Assembly: GCA_905221605.1 (NCBI GenBank) | Contig: CAJNDS010001637.1 | Location: forward strand, 1-12,341 | Origin: Symbiodinium natans | Taxonomy: Eukaryota; Sar; Dinophyceae; Suessiales; Symbiodiniaceae | Direction: 5' to 3' | DNA: 12,341 bases | Shown here: positions 1 to 8,350 of the stretch, one piece after another | Layout: every line of letters begins with the position of its first letter | Position numbering within the stretch: position 1 is the first letter of the stretch | Notes under the pieces: generated by a model | Told to the model about the DNA's origin: nothing | The model's database searches: none | What the model saw: the letters and a program-made list of their open reading frames with translations, nothing else | Translations under genes and position numbers: made by a program

Positions 1-699
1 GAAGGGGCCTGGGCGGTGCGATAAGCGAATGGAAGGGGGGCGCCTGGGCGGTGCTATGAGCAAATGGAAGGGGCCTGGGCGGTGCGATAAGCGAATGGAA
101 GGGGGGCGCCTGGGCGGTGCTATAAGCAAATGGAAGGGGCCTGGGCGGTGCGATAAGCAAATGCAAGGGGGGAAGCCTGGGCGGTGCTGTAAGCAAACGG
201 AAGGGGCCTGGGCGGCGCGATAAGCGAACGGAAGGGGGGAGCCTGGGCGGTGCTGTGAGCAAATGGAAGGGGCCTGGGCGGTGCGATAAGCGAATGGAAG
301 GGGGGCGCCTGGGCAATGCTATAAGCAAATGGAAGGGGCCTGGGTGGTGCGATAAGCGAATGGAAGGGGGGAGCCTGGGCGGTGCTATAAGCAAATGGAA
401 GGGGCCTGGGCGGTGCGATAAGCGAATCGAAGGGAGGAGCCTGGGCGGTGCTATAAGCAAATGGAAGGGGCCTGGGTGGTGCGATAAGCGAATCGAAGGG
501 AGGAGCCTGGGCGGTGCTATAAGCAAATGGAAGAACCTGGGCGGTGCGATAAGCGAATCGAAGGGAGGAGCCTGGGCGGTGCTATAAGCAAATGGAAGGG
601 GCCTGGGCGGTGCGATAAGCGAATCGAAGGGAGGAGCCTGGGCGGTGCTATAAGCAAATGGAAGGGGCCTGGGTGGTGCGATAAGCAAATGGAAGGGGG

Positions 700-2045
700 G
701 GAGCCTGGGCGGTTCTATAAGCAAACGGGAGGGGGCCTGGGCGGTGCGATACGCGAATGGAAGGGGGGAGCCTGGGCGGTGCTGTGAGCAAATGGAAGGG
801 GCCTGGGCGGTGCGATAAGCGAATGGAAGGGGGGAGTCTGGGCGGTGCTATAAGCAAATGGAAGGGGCCTGGGCAGTGCGATAAGCGAATGGAAGGGGCC
901 TGGGCAGTGCGATAAGCGAATGGAAGGGGCGATAAGCGAATGGAAGGGGGGAGCCTGGGCGGTGCTATAAGCAAATGGAAGGGGCCTGGGCGGTGCGATA
1001 AGCGAATGGAAGGGGGGCGCCTGGGCAGTGCTATAAGCAAATGGAAGGGGCCCGGGTGGTGCGATAAGCGAATCGAAGGGGGGAGCTTGGGCGGTGCTAT
1101 AAGCAAATAGAAGGGGCCTGGACGGTGCGATAAGCGAATGGAAGGGGGGCGCCTGGGCGGTGCTATAAGCAAATGGAAGGGGCCTGGGCGGTGCGATAAG
1201 CAAATGGAAGGGGGGGAGCCTGGGCAGTGCAATAAGCAAATGGAAGGGGCCTGGGCGGTGCGATACGCGAATGGAAGGGGGGAGCCTGGGCGGTGCTATA
1301 AGCAAATGGAAGGGGCCTGGGCGGTGCGATAAGCGAATGGAAGGGGGGCCTGGGTGGTGCGATAAGCGAATCGAAGGGAGGAGCCTGGGCGGTGCTATAA
1401 GCAAATGGAAGCACCTGGGTGGTGCGATAAGCGAATCGAAGGGAGGAGCCTGGGCGGTGCTATAAGCAAACGGAAGATACTGGGCGGTGCGATACGCGAA
1501 TGGAAGGGGGGAGCCTGGGCGGTGCTGTGAGCAAATGGAAGGGGCCTGGGCGGTGCGATAAGCGAATGGAAGGGGGAAGCCTGGGCGGTGCTATAAGCAA
1601 ATGGAAGGGGCCTGGGCGGTGCGATAAGCGAATGGAAGGGGGGAGCCTGGGCGGTGCTATAAGCAAACAGAAGGGGCCTGTGGGGTGCGATACGCGAATG
1701 GAAGGGAGGAGCCTGGGCGGTGCTACGAGCAAATGGAAGGGGCCTGGGCACTGCGATAAGCGAATGGAAGGGGGGAGCCTGGGCGGTGCTATAAGCAAAT
1801 GGAAGGGGCTTGGGCGGTTCGATAAGCGAATGGAAGGGGGGAGCCTGGGCGGTGCTATAAGCAAATGGAAGGGCCTTGGCGGTGCGATAAGCGAATGGAA
1901 GGGGGAAGCCTGGGCGGTGCTATCAGCAGCCTGGGTGCTGCGATAAGCGAACCGAAGGGAGGAGCCTGGGCGGTGCTATAAGCAAATGGAAGGGGCCTGG
2001 GTGGTGCGATAAGCGAATGGAAGGGAGGAGCCTGGGCGGTGCTAT
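700..2045. repeat. Long-range duplication inside minisatellite 1, left copy
   Basis: This stretch aligns with 3081-4425 at a nearly constant offset of 2381 bp (2380 at the right end). Rare private variants fall at matching places: AGTCTGGG near 836/3217, a truncated unit GGGGCGATAAGCG at 927/3308, GCCCGGGTGG at 1050/3431, AGCTTGGGCGG near 1084/3465, AAATAGAAGG near 1106/3487, ACCTGGGTGG at 1413/3794, GCTACGAGC near 1723/4104 and the shortened unit AGCAGCCTG near 1925/4305. Matching of rare variants in the same order shows duplication of a kilobase-scale block, not chance similarity of units. Confidence 0.88.
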
Positions 2046-2047
2046 GA

Positions 2048-2406
2048 GCAAAGGGAAGGGGCCTGGGCGGTGCGATAAGCGAATGGAAGGGGGGGCGGTG
2101 CTGTGAGCAAATGGAAGGGGCCTGGGTGGTGCGATAAGCGAATGAAAGGGGGGCGCCTGGGCGGTGCTATAAGCAAATGGAAGGGGCCTGGGCGGTGCGA
2201 TAAGCAAATGCAAGGGGGGGAGCCTGGCGGTGCTATAAGCAAACGGAAGGGGCCTGGGCGGCACGATAAGCGAATGGAAGGGGGGAGCCTGGGCGGTGCT
2301 GTGAGCAAATGGAAGGGGCCTGGGCGGTGCGATAAGCGAATGGAAGGGGGGCGCCTGGGCAATGCTATAAGCAAATGGAAGGGGCCTGGGTGGTGCGATA
2401 AGCGAA
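2048..2406. repeat. Second copy of the 1-360 segment of minisatellite 1
   Basis: Aligns to positions 1-360 with an offset of 2046-2047 bp. Shared private variants include ATGCAAGGGG (161 and 2208), GGGCGGC(G/A)CGATAAG (near 209 and 2256) and GGGCAATGCTATAAGC (311 and 2357). Immediately downstream, from about 2427, the sequence instead matches 655 onward with an offset of 1772 bp, so about 275 bp present at roughly 365-640 are absent between the two matches here. Confidence 0.8.
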
Positions 2407-3080
2407 TCGAAGGGCGGTGCGATAAGCAAATGGACGGGGCCTGGGTGGTGCGATAAGCAAATGGAAGGGGGGGAGCCTGGGCGGTGCTATAAGCAAACGG
2501 AAGGGGCCTGGGCGGTGCGATACGCGAATGGAAGGGGGAAGCCTGGGCGGTGCTGTGAGCAAATGGAAGGGGCCTGGGCGGTGCGATAAGCGAATGGCAG
2601 GGGGAAGCCTGGGCGGTGCGATGAGCGAATCGAAGGGGGGCCTGGGTGGTGCGATAAGCGAATCGAAGGGAGGAGCCTGGGCGGTGCTATAAGCAAACGG
2701 AAGAACCTGGGTGGTGCGATAAGCGAATCGAAGGGAGGAGCCTGGGCGGTGCTATAAGCAAACGGAAGGGGCCTGGGCAGTGCGATACGCGAATGGAAGG
2801 GGGGAGCCTGGGCGGTGCTGTGAGCAAATGGAAGGGGCCTGGGCGGTGCGATAAGCGAATGGAAGGGGGAAGCCTGGACGGTGCTATAAGCAAATGGAAG
2901 GGGCCTGAGCGGTGCGATACGCGTGAGCAAATGGAAGGGGCCTGGGCGGTGCGATAAGCGAATGGAAGGGGGAAGCCTGGGCGATGCTATAAGCAAATGG
3001 AAGGGGCCTGGGTGGTGCGATAAGCGAATCGAAGGGAGGAGCCTGGGCGGTGCTATAAGCAAATGGAAGGGGCCTGGGCG

Positions 3081-4425
3081 GGAAGCCTGGGCGGTGCTAT
3101 AAGCAAACGGAAGAGGCCTGGTCGGTGCGATACGCGAATGGAAGGGGGGAGCCTGGGCGGTGCTATGAGCAAATGGAAGGGGCGTGGGCGGTGCGATAAG
3201 CGAATGGAAGGGGGCAGTCTGGGCGGTGCTATAAGCAAATGGAAGGGGCCTGGGCAGTGCGATAAGCGAATGGAAGGGGCCTGGGCAGTGCGATAAGCGA
3301 ATGGAAGGGGCGATAAGCGAATGGAAGGGGGGAGCCTGGGCGGTGCTATAAGCAAATGGAAGGGGCCTGGGCGGTGCGATAAGCGAATGGAAGGGGGGCG
3401 CCTGGGCAGTGCTATAAGCAAATGGAAGGGGCCCGGGTGGTGCGATAAGCGAATCGAAGGGGGGAGCTTGGGCGGTGCTATAAGCAAATAGAAGGGGCCT
3501 GGACGGTGCGATAAGCAAATGGAAGGGGGCCGCCTGGGCGGTGCTATAAGCAAATGGAAGGGGCCTGGGCGGTGCGATAAGCAAATGGAAGGGGGGGAGC
3601 CTGGGCAGTGCTATAAGCAAATGCAAGGGGCCTGGGCGGTGCGATACGCGAATGGAAGGGGGGAGCCTGGGCGGTGCTATAAGCAAATGGAAGGGGCCTG
3701 GGCGGTGCGATGAGCGAATCGAAGGGGGGCCTGGGTGGTGCGATAAGCGAATCGAAGGGAGGAGCCTGGGCGGTGCTATAAGCAAATGGAAGAACCTGGG
3801 TGGTGCGATAAGCGAATCGAAGGGAGGAGCCTGGGCGGTGCTATAAGCAAACGGAAGGGGCCTGGGCGGTGCGATACGCGAATGGAAGGGGGGAGCCTGG
3901 GCGGTGCTGTGAGCAAATGGAAGAGCCTGGGCGGTGCGATAAGCGAATGGAAGGGGGAAGCCTGGGCGGTGCTATAAGCAAATCGAAGGGGCCTGGGCGG
4001 TGCGATAAGCGAATGGAAGGGGGGGGCCTGGGCGGTGCGATAAGCAAACAGAAGGGGCCTGGGGGATGCGATACGCGAATGGAAGGGAGGAGCCTGGGCG
4101 GTGCTACGAGCAAATGGAAGGGGCCTGGGCGCTGCGATAAGCGAATGGAAGGGGGGAGCCTGGCGGTGCTATAAGCAAATGGAAGGGGCCTGGGCGGTTC
4201 GATAAGCGAATGGAAGGGGGGAGCCTGGGCGGTGCTATAAGCAGATGGAATGGCCTGGGCGGTGCGATAAGCGAATGGAAGGGGGAAGCCTGGGCGGTGC
4301 TATAAGCAGCCTGCGTGCTGCGATAAGCGAACCGAAGGGAGGAGCCTGGGCGGTGCTATAAGCAAATGGAAGGGGCCTGGGTGGTGCGATAAGCGAATGG
4401 AAGGGAGGAGCCTGGGCGGTGCTAT
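3081..4425. repeat. Long-range duplication inside minisatellite 1, right copy
   Basis: Right copy of the 2381-bp-offset duplication. It shares the ordered rare variants of 700-2045 and differs from it by scattered substitutions and a few 1-2-bp gaps, for example AGCCTGGCGG near 4158 where the left copy has AGCCTGGGCGG. At its left edge a unit is fused out of phase near 3079 (GGGCGGGAAGCC), equivalent to about 24 bp lost relative to the left copy, which suggests a recombination or deletion scar. Confidence 0.86.
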
Positions 4426-4603
4426 AAGCAAACGGAAGGGGCCTGGGCGGTGCGATACGCGAATGGAAGGGGGGAGCCTGGGCGGTGCTATGAGCAAATG
4501 GAAGGGGCCTGGGCGGTGCGATAAGCAAATGGAAGGGGCGGCGCCTGGACGGTGCTATAAGCAAATGGAGGGGGCCTGGGCGGTGCGATAAGCGAATTGG
4601 AAG

Positions 4604-7092
4604 TGTCACGGTGCCGTCCCCTTGCGGGTGGGTTGGGCGTGTCACGGTGTTGTCCGCTTGTAGGTGGGCTGGGCATGTCAGCGTGTTGTCCAGTTGCAGG
4701 AGGTGGGTTGGGTGTGTCACGGTGTTGTCCGCTGGTGAGTGGGTTGGACGCGTCACAGTGATGTTCGCTTGTGGGTGGGTTGGGCGTGTCACAGTGTTGT
4801 CTGCTTGTGGGTGGGTTGGGTGTGTCACGGTGTTGACCGCTTGTGGGTGGGTTGGGCGTGTCACGGTGTTGTCTGCTTGTGGGTGGGTTGGGCGTGTCAC
4901 GGTGTTGTCCGCTTGTGGGTGGGTTGGGCGTGTCACGGTGTTGTTCGCTTGTGGGTGGGTTGGGTGTGTCACTGTGTTGTCCGCGTGTGTGTGGGTTGGG
5001 CGTGTCACGGTGTTGTCCGCTTGTGGGCGGGTTGGGCATGTCACGGTGTTGTCCACTTGCAGGGGGTGGGTTGGGAGTGTCACGGTGTTGTCCGCTGGTG
5101 AGTGGGTTGGACGCGTCACAGTGTTGTTCGCTTGTGGGTGGGTTGGGCGTGTCACAGTATTGTCTGCTTGTGGGTGGGTTGGGCGTGTCACGTTGTTGTT
5201 GGCTTGCGGGTGGGTAGGGCGCGTCGCAGTGTTGTCCGCTTGTGGGTGGGTTTGGCGGCGTATCACGGTGTTGTCCGCTTGTGGGTGGGTTGGGCGCGTT
5301 ACGGTGTTGTCCGCTTGTGGGTGGTTTGGGCGTGACACGGTGTTGTCCGCTTGCGGGTGGGTTGGGTGTGTCACGGTGTTGTCCGCTGCTGGGGGTTGGG
5401 CGTGTCACAGTGTTGACCGCTTGTGGGTGGGTTGGGGTATCACGGTGTTGTCCGCTTGTGGGTGGGTTGGCCGTGTCACGGTGTTGTCCGCTTGTGGGTG
5501 GGTTGAGCGTGTCACGGTGTTGTCCGCTTGTGGGTGGGTTGGGCGTGTCACAGTGTTGTCCGCTTGTGAGTGTGTTGTTTGTGTCACGGTGTTGTTTGCT
5601 TGTGGAACGTTGGGACGTGTCACGGTGTTGTCCACTTATGGATGAGTTGGGAGTGTCACGGTGTTGTCCGCTTGTGGGTGGGGTGGGCATGTCACGGTGT
5701 TGTCCGCTTGTGGGTGGGTTGGGAGTGTCACGGTGTTGTCCGCTTGTGGGCGGGTTGGGCGTGTCACGGTGTTGTCCGCTTGTGGGTGGGTTGGGCGTGT
5801 CACGGTGTTGTCTGCTTGTGGGTGGGTAGGGCTCGTCGCAGTGTTGTCCGCTTGTGGGTGGGTTGGGCGTGTCACGGTGTTGTTCGCTTGTGGGTGGGTT
5901 GGGTGTCACGGTGTTGTCCGCTGGTGGGTGGGTTGTGCAAGTCACGGTGTTGTCCGCTTGTGGACTGGTTGGGCATGTCGCGGTGTTGTCCACTTGCAGG
6001 GGGTGGGTTGGGAGTGTCACGGTGTGGTCCGCTTGTGGGTGGGTTGGGCATGTCACAGAGTTGTTCGCTCGTGGGTGGGTTGGGCGTGTCACAGTGTTGT
6101 CTGCTGGTGGGTGGACTGGGCGTGTCACGGTGTTGTCCGCTTGTGGGTGGGTTGGGAGTGTCACGGTGTTGTCTGCTCGGGAGTGGGTTGGCCACGTAAT
6201 AGTGTTGTCCGCTTGGAGGTGGGTTGTGTTGTCCGCTTGTGGGTGGGTTGGGCGTGTCATGGTGTTGTTCGCTTGCGGGTGGGTTGAGCGTGTCACGGTG
6301 TTGTCCTCTTGCGGGTGGGTTGGACGCGTCACAGTGTTGTTCGCTTGTGGGTGGTTTGGGCGTGTCACAGTGTTGTCTGCTTGTGGGTGGGTTGGGTGTG
6401 TCACGGTGTTGACCGCTTGTGGGTGGGTTGGGCGTGTCACGGTGTTGTCTGCTTGTGGGTGGGTTGGGCGTGTCACGGTGTTGTCCGCTTGTGGGTGGGT
6501 TGGGCGTGTCACGCTCTTGTCCGCTTGTGGGTGGGTTTGGCGGTGTGTCATGGTGTTGTCCGCTTGTGGGTGGGTTGGGCGTGTCACGGTGTTGTCCACT
6601 TGCAGGGGGTGGGTTGGGAGTGTCACGGTGTTGTCCGCTTGTGGGTGGGTTGGGCGTGTCACGCTGTTTTCCGCGTGTGGGTGGGTTGGGCGTGTCACAG
6701 TGTTGTCCGTTTGTGGGTGGGTTGGGCGTGTCTCGCTGTGGACCGCTTGTAGGTGGGTTGGGCGTGTCACCATGTTGTCCGCTGGTGGGTGGGTTGGGCG
6801 TGTCACGGTGTTGTTCGCTTGTGGGTGGGTTGGGCGTGTCACGTTGTTGTCCGCCTGTGGGTGGGTTTGGCGTGTCACGGTTCCGCTTGTGGGTGGGTTG
6901 GGTGTGTCACGGTGTTGTCCGCTTCTGGGGGGGTTGGGCGTGTCACGGTGTTGACCGCTTGTGGGTGGGTTGGGGGTGTCACGGTGTTGTCCACTTGTGG
7001 GTGGGTTGGGCGTGTCACGGTGTTGTCCGCTTGTGGGTGGGTTGGCCGTGTCACGATGTTGTCCGCTTGCGCTTGTGGGTGGGTTGGGCGTG
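4604..7092. repeat. G/T-rich minisatellite, 36-bp unit, about 69 copies
   Basis: Tandem array of a 36-bp unit that includes GTCCGCTTGTGGGTGGGTTG and then GGCGTGTCACGGTG. The period is exactly 36 in regular parts, for example TCAC at 4861 and 4897. Units of 33-39 bp occur, such as GCAGGGGGTGGG forms near 5060, 5997 and 6603 and TTTGGCGG forms at 5251 and 6536. Each unit has three GGG runs on the plus strand. Since 36 is a multiple of three, very long open frames appear, including about 870 codons on the minus strand with 12-residue periodicity, but the reading frame of the periodic peptide changes at each length variant. I treat the array as non-coding. The unit shows no convincing relation to that of minisatellite 1. 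Confidence 0.95.
4690..5110. repeat. Supra-unit duplications inside the 36-bp array
   Basis: Groups of variant units recur in order. GCTGGTGAGTGGGTTGGACG occurs at 4731 and again at 5094 (363 bp apart), each time preceded by a GCAGG(A/G)GGTGGG unit. The series TTGGACGCGTCACAG, TCTGC, GGGTGTGTCAC, GACCGC seen up to 4840 returns near 6320-6416 with an offset of 1576. The pair GGGCATGTC, GTCCACTTGCAGGGGG at 5031-5066 returns at 5971-6003 with an offset of 937. These show amplification of blocks of several units. Confidence 0.75.
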
Positions 7093-7431
7093 GTCACAAA
7101 GCTTCGAAACTAGCTCCATGTCCTAGCAAGAGTTTTGTTCACAAAGATTCGAAACTAACTAAGTAGATTGTGCCCTCTTTTTTTGTGAAAAGACCGTATC
7201 AAAAAAGTGACTAGTCCCACGAAGGAATAAACATCTCAATTTACTTAAACCACCCTCTTATTTTGTGCGAGAAGACCGCGTCGCAGTTACATTTCGCAAG
7301 AAATCTTCGATTTACTCAAACCTCTTTGGCCCACATCTTCAATTTACTTAAACCTCCTTACCGAAAATCCCTATGTTTTTTCTCTAGATCATGGTTAAGA
7401 AGGGTTTGGAAAGGTTGGGGGCAAGGCCCTG
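7093..7431. repeat. Spacer with degenerate short repeats between minisatellite 2 and the AT-rich satellite
   Basis: No gene is visible. A direct repeat with a 45-bp offset joins TCACAAAGCTTCGAAACTAG (from 7094) and TCACAAAGATTCGAAACTAA (from 7139). A second, degenerate tandem repeat of about 70-80 bp contains CCCTCTTTTTTTGTG (7173) and CCCTCTTATTTTGTG (7253), each followed by an AAGACCG box, then ATCTCAATTTACTTAAACC (7233), ATCTTCGATTTACTCAAACC (about 7303) and a third ATCTTCAATTTACTTAAACC (7335). The last ~55 bp before 7431 become G-rich (TTGGGGGCAAGGCCC) and lead into a GC-rich island. Confidence 0.7.
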
Positions 7432-7504
7432 CTCCTGGAAAATGACACAGGCCCCCCAAGGCCCCCAGGAGGCCTCAAATCAGGCGCCGGGAGGCTCCCT
7501 CAAA
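7432..7504. repeat. GC-rich island module, copy 1 (diverged)
   Basis: A GC-rich patch in AT-rich surroundings, homologous to 9502-9573 and 11407-11478. Shared landmarks in order are GGAAAATG, CCCCCCAAGGCCC, CAAATCAGGCGCCGGGAG and CTCCCTCAAA. This copy is the most diverged: it has extra Cs in AAGGCCCCCAGGAGG and, in the frame that is open in the other two copies, a TGA right after GGAAAA. It joins directly to TATAGTTCCTATGAAAG, lacking the ~77-bp linker present after the other copies. Confidence 0.8.
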
Positions 7505-7514
7505 TATAGTTCCT

Positions 7515-8096
7515 ATGAAAGATCTAGGATATATCAAAGAATCAGTGCCAAATTAAAGATTGGATGAGGATTTTAAGTTCATATTATGCAATTTCAATTA
7601 TTTCGGAAATTCAGAGATTTTCAAGGATTCCCTGAATCTAGAACATACCAAAGAATCATTGTCCAATCCAAAATTTGATGAAGATTTCAATTCATACTCT
7701 CGAAATTTTAAAATATTGCGAATTGCGAGATTTTCAATGATTCCCTGAATCATGATGAAATCATAATTATATGTTATAACTATATTCTCTTACATTTCAC
7801 TTGATTCTAGATATCTATGAAAATCTCAAACAGAATTCTATGAAAGATCTAGGATACATTGAAGAACCATTGCCAAATCAAAAATTGGATGAGATTTTAA
7901 ATTCATGATCTCCAATTGCAGTCATTTCGGAAACTCCGAGGTTTTCAAGGATTCCTTGAATCTAGGATATATCAAAGAATCATTGCCCAATCCAAAATCA
8001 GATGAAGATTTCACTTCATTTTTTTTCATTCTCGAAATTTCCATATTCTCGATGTGTCAAAATTTTTGCAAATTGCGAGGTTTTCAATGATTCCCT
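7515..8096. repeat. ~325-bp AT-rich satellite, two units, the second truncated
   Basis: Unit one starts at ATGAAAGATCTAGGATA (7515). Unit two starts at the same motif at 7840, 325 bp later, and stops at 8096. Each unit has two diverged halves of about 117 bp with the landmarks GATGA(G/A)GATTT, TTTCGGAAA or its equivalent, and GATTCCCTGAATC, then an AT-rich spacer with TTGATTCTAGATATCTATGA. Unit two is cut inside the final GATTCCCTG, where the telomere-motif module begins. Short open frames exist but are interrupted by stops or a shift in both units. Confidence 0.9.
7737..7753. other. Satellite hairpin motif, 7-bp stem and 3-nt loop
   Basis: ATGATTC-CCT-GAATCAT is a perfect inverted repeat at the end of the second satellite half. 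It is also perfect at 10841-10857. Most right-hand units carry ATGATTTCCTGAATCAT, with one stem mismatch. The first half of each unit carries the shorter GATTC-CCT-GAATC. Confidence 0.7.
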
Positions 8097-8265
8097 GGCG
8101 GCACAGGTAGTAAAGTAGTCAGTGTCGGTGACCAAAACAAGCCTAAACCCGACACCCTAAACCCTAAACCCTAAATTTTAAAGATCGAACATAGATCTTG
8201 AGGAAACTTGGGTCGTTTATGTAGTTATAAGGTCTTCGGTGGGTCGAGGGTAAAGGATTGGAGAT
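8097..8265. repeat. ~168-bp direct repeat of the telomere-motif module, left copy
   Basis: Matches 8725-8891 with an offset of 626-628 bp. Shared parts run from GGCG(G/A)CACA through TAGTAAAGTAGTCAGTGTCG, the CCTAAACCC/CCCTAAA cluster and AACTTGGGTCG to TAAAGGATTGGAGAT. This copy has three perfect CCCTAAA heptamers (8155-8175). It contains a 7-bp inverted repeat GTGTCGG/CCGACAC (8122-8128 with 8149-8155) and AAGATC/GATCTT (8181-8186 with 8194-8199). No gene recognised. Confidence 0.88.
8155..8175 (+). repeat. Telomere-type heptamers (CCCTAAA)x3
   Basis: Three perfect head-to-tail CCCTAAA units, preceded by a partial one (CCTAAACCC at 8142-8150). This is the C-strand of the Arabidopsis-type telomere repeat. 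Short and internal, it is an interstitial telomeric motif, not a chromosome end. Confidence 0.9.
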
Positions 8266-8350
8266 AGATCGATGTTGAAGAAATGTGTATTGCTTACTTA
8301 ATTGTATGGTCTCGGTGGATCGGTATCTATACGAGGCATGGCAAGGTGTT

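Larger units (their letters stand above)
1..4603. repeat. G-rich minisatellite, ~66-bp dimeric unit (31 + 35 bp)
   Basis: A continuous tandem array of two alternating related monomers. Type A is about 31 bp, contains GGGCGGTGCGATAAGCGAAT and begins GAAGGGGCC. Type B is about 35 bp, begins GAAGGGGGG(C/A)GCC and ends GGTGCTATAAGCAAATG. The first dimer is 1-31 plus 32-66, the next 67-97 plus 98-132. There are roughly 70 dimers. Common variants are GGGTGG or GGGCAG for GGGCGG, GATACGCG for GATAAGCG, GCTGTGAGC for GCTATAAGC, and ATCGAAGGGAGG for ATGGAAGGGGG. Because 66 is a multiple of three, long open frames appear on both strands (22-residue periodic peptides), but B monomers of 36 bp and truncated units shift frame repeatedly. 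No start context, intron structure or non-repetitive coding flank is visible, so I call it non-coding satellite DNA. The left edge lies outside the window. Confidence 0.95.

Noticed and set aside
2487-3785. Minus-strand 432-codon frame and other frames in the 66-bp array as genes
   Set aside because: Many overlapping frames on both strands show the same 22-residue periodicity, and the frame drifts with monomer length changes. Explained by the 66-bp period.
1-7092. Common origin of the two minisatellites
   Set aside because: Both contain TGGGCG and GTG words, but the remaining unit sequence and the periods (31/35 versus 36) do not align convincingly.
4488-7097. Minus-strand ~870-codon open frame as a repetitive secreted or cell-wall protein (proline- and threonine-rich 12-residue repeats)
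   Set aside because: The periodic peptide changes to a different frame of the same DNA at units of non-36 length, long frames are also open on the other strand, there is no signal peptide or unique N- or C-terminal domain, and the frame extends into the unrelated neighbouring array.
8155-8175. True chromosome end
   Set aside because: Only three perfect heptamers, flanked on both sides by kilobases of other repeats.
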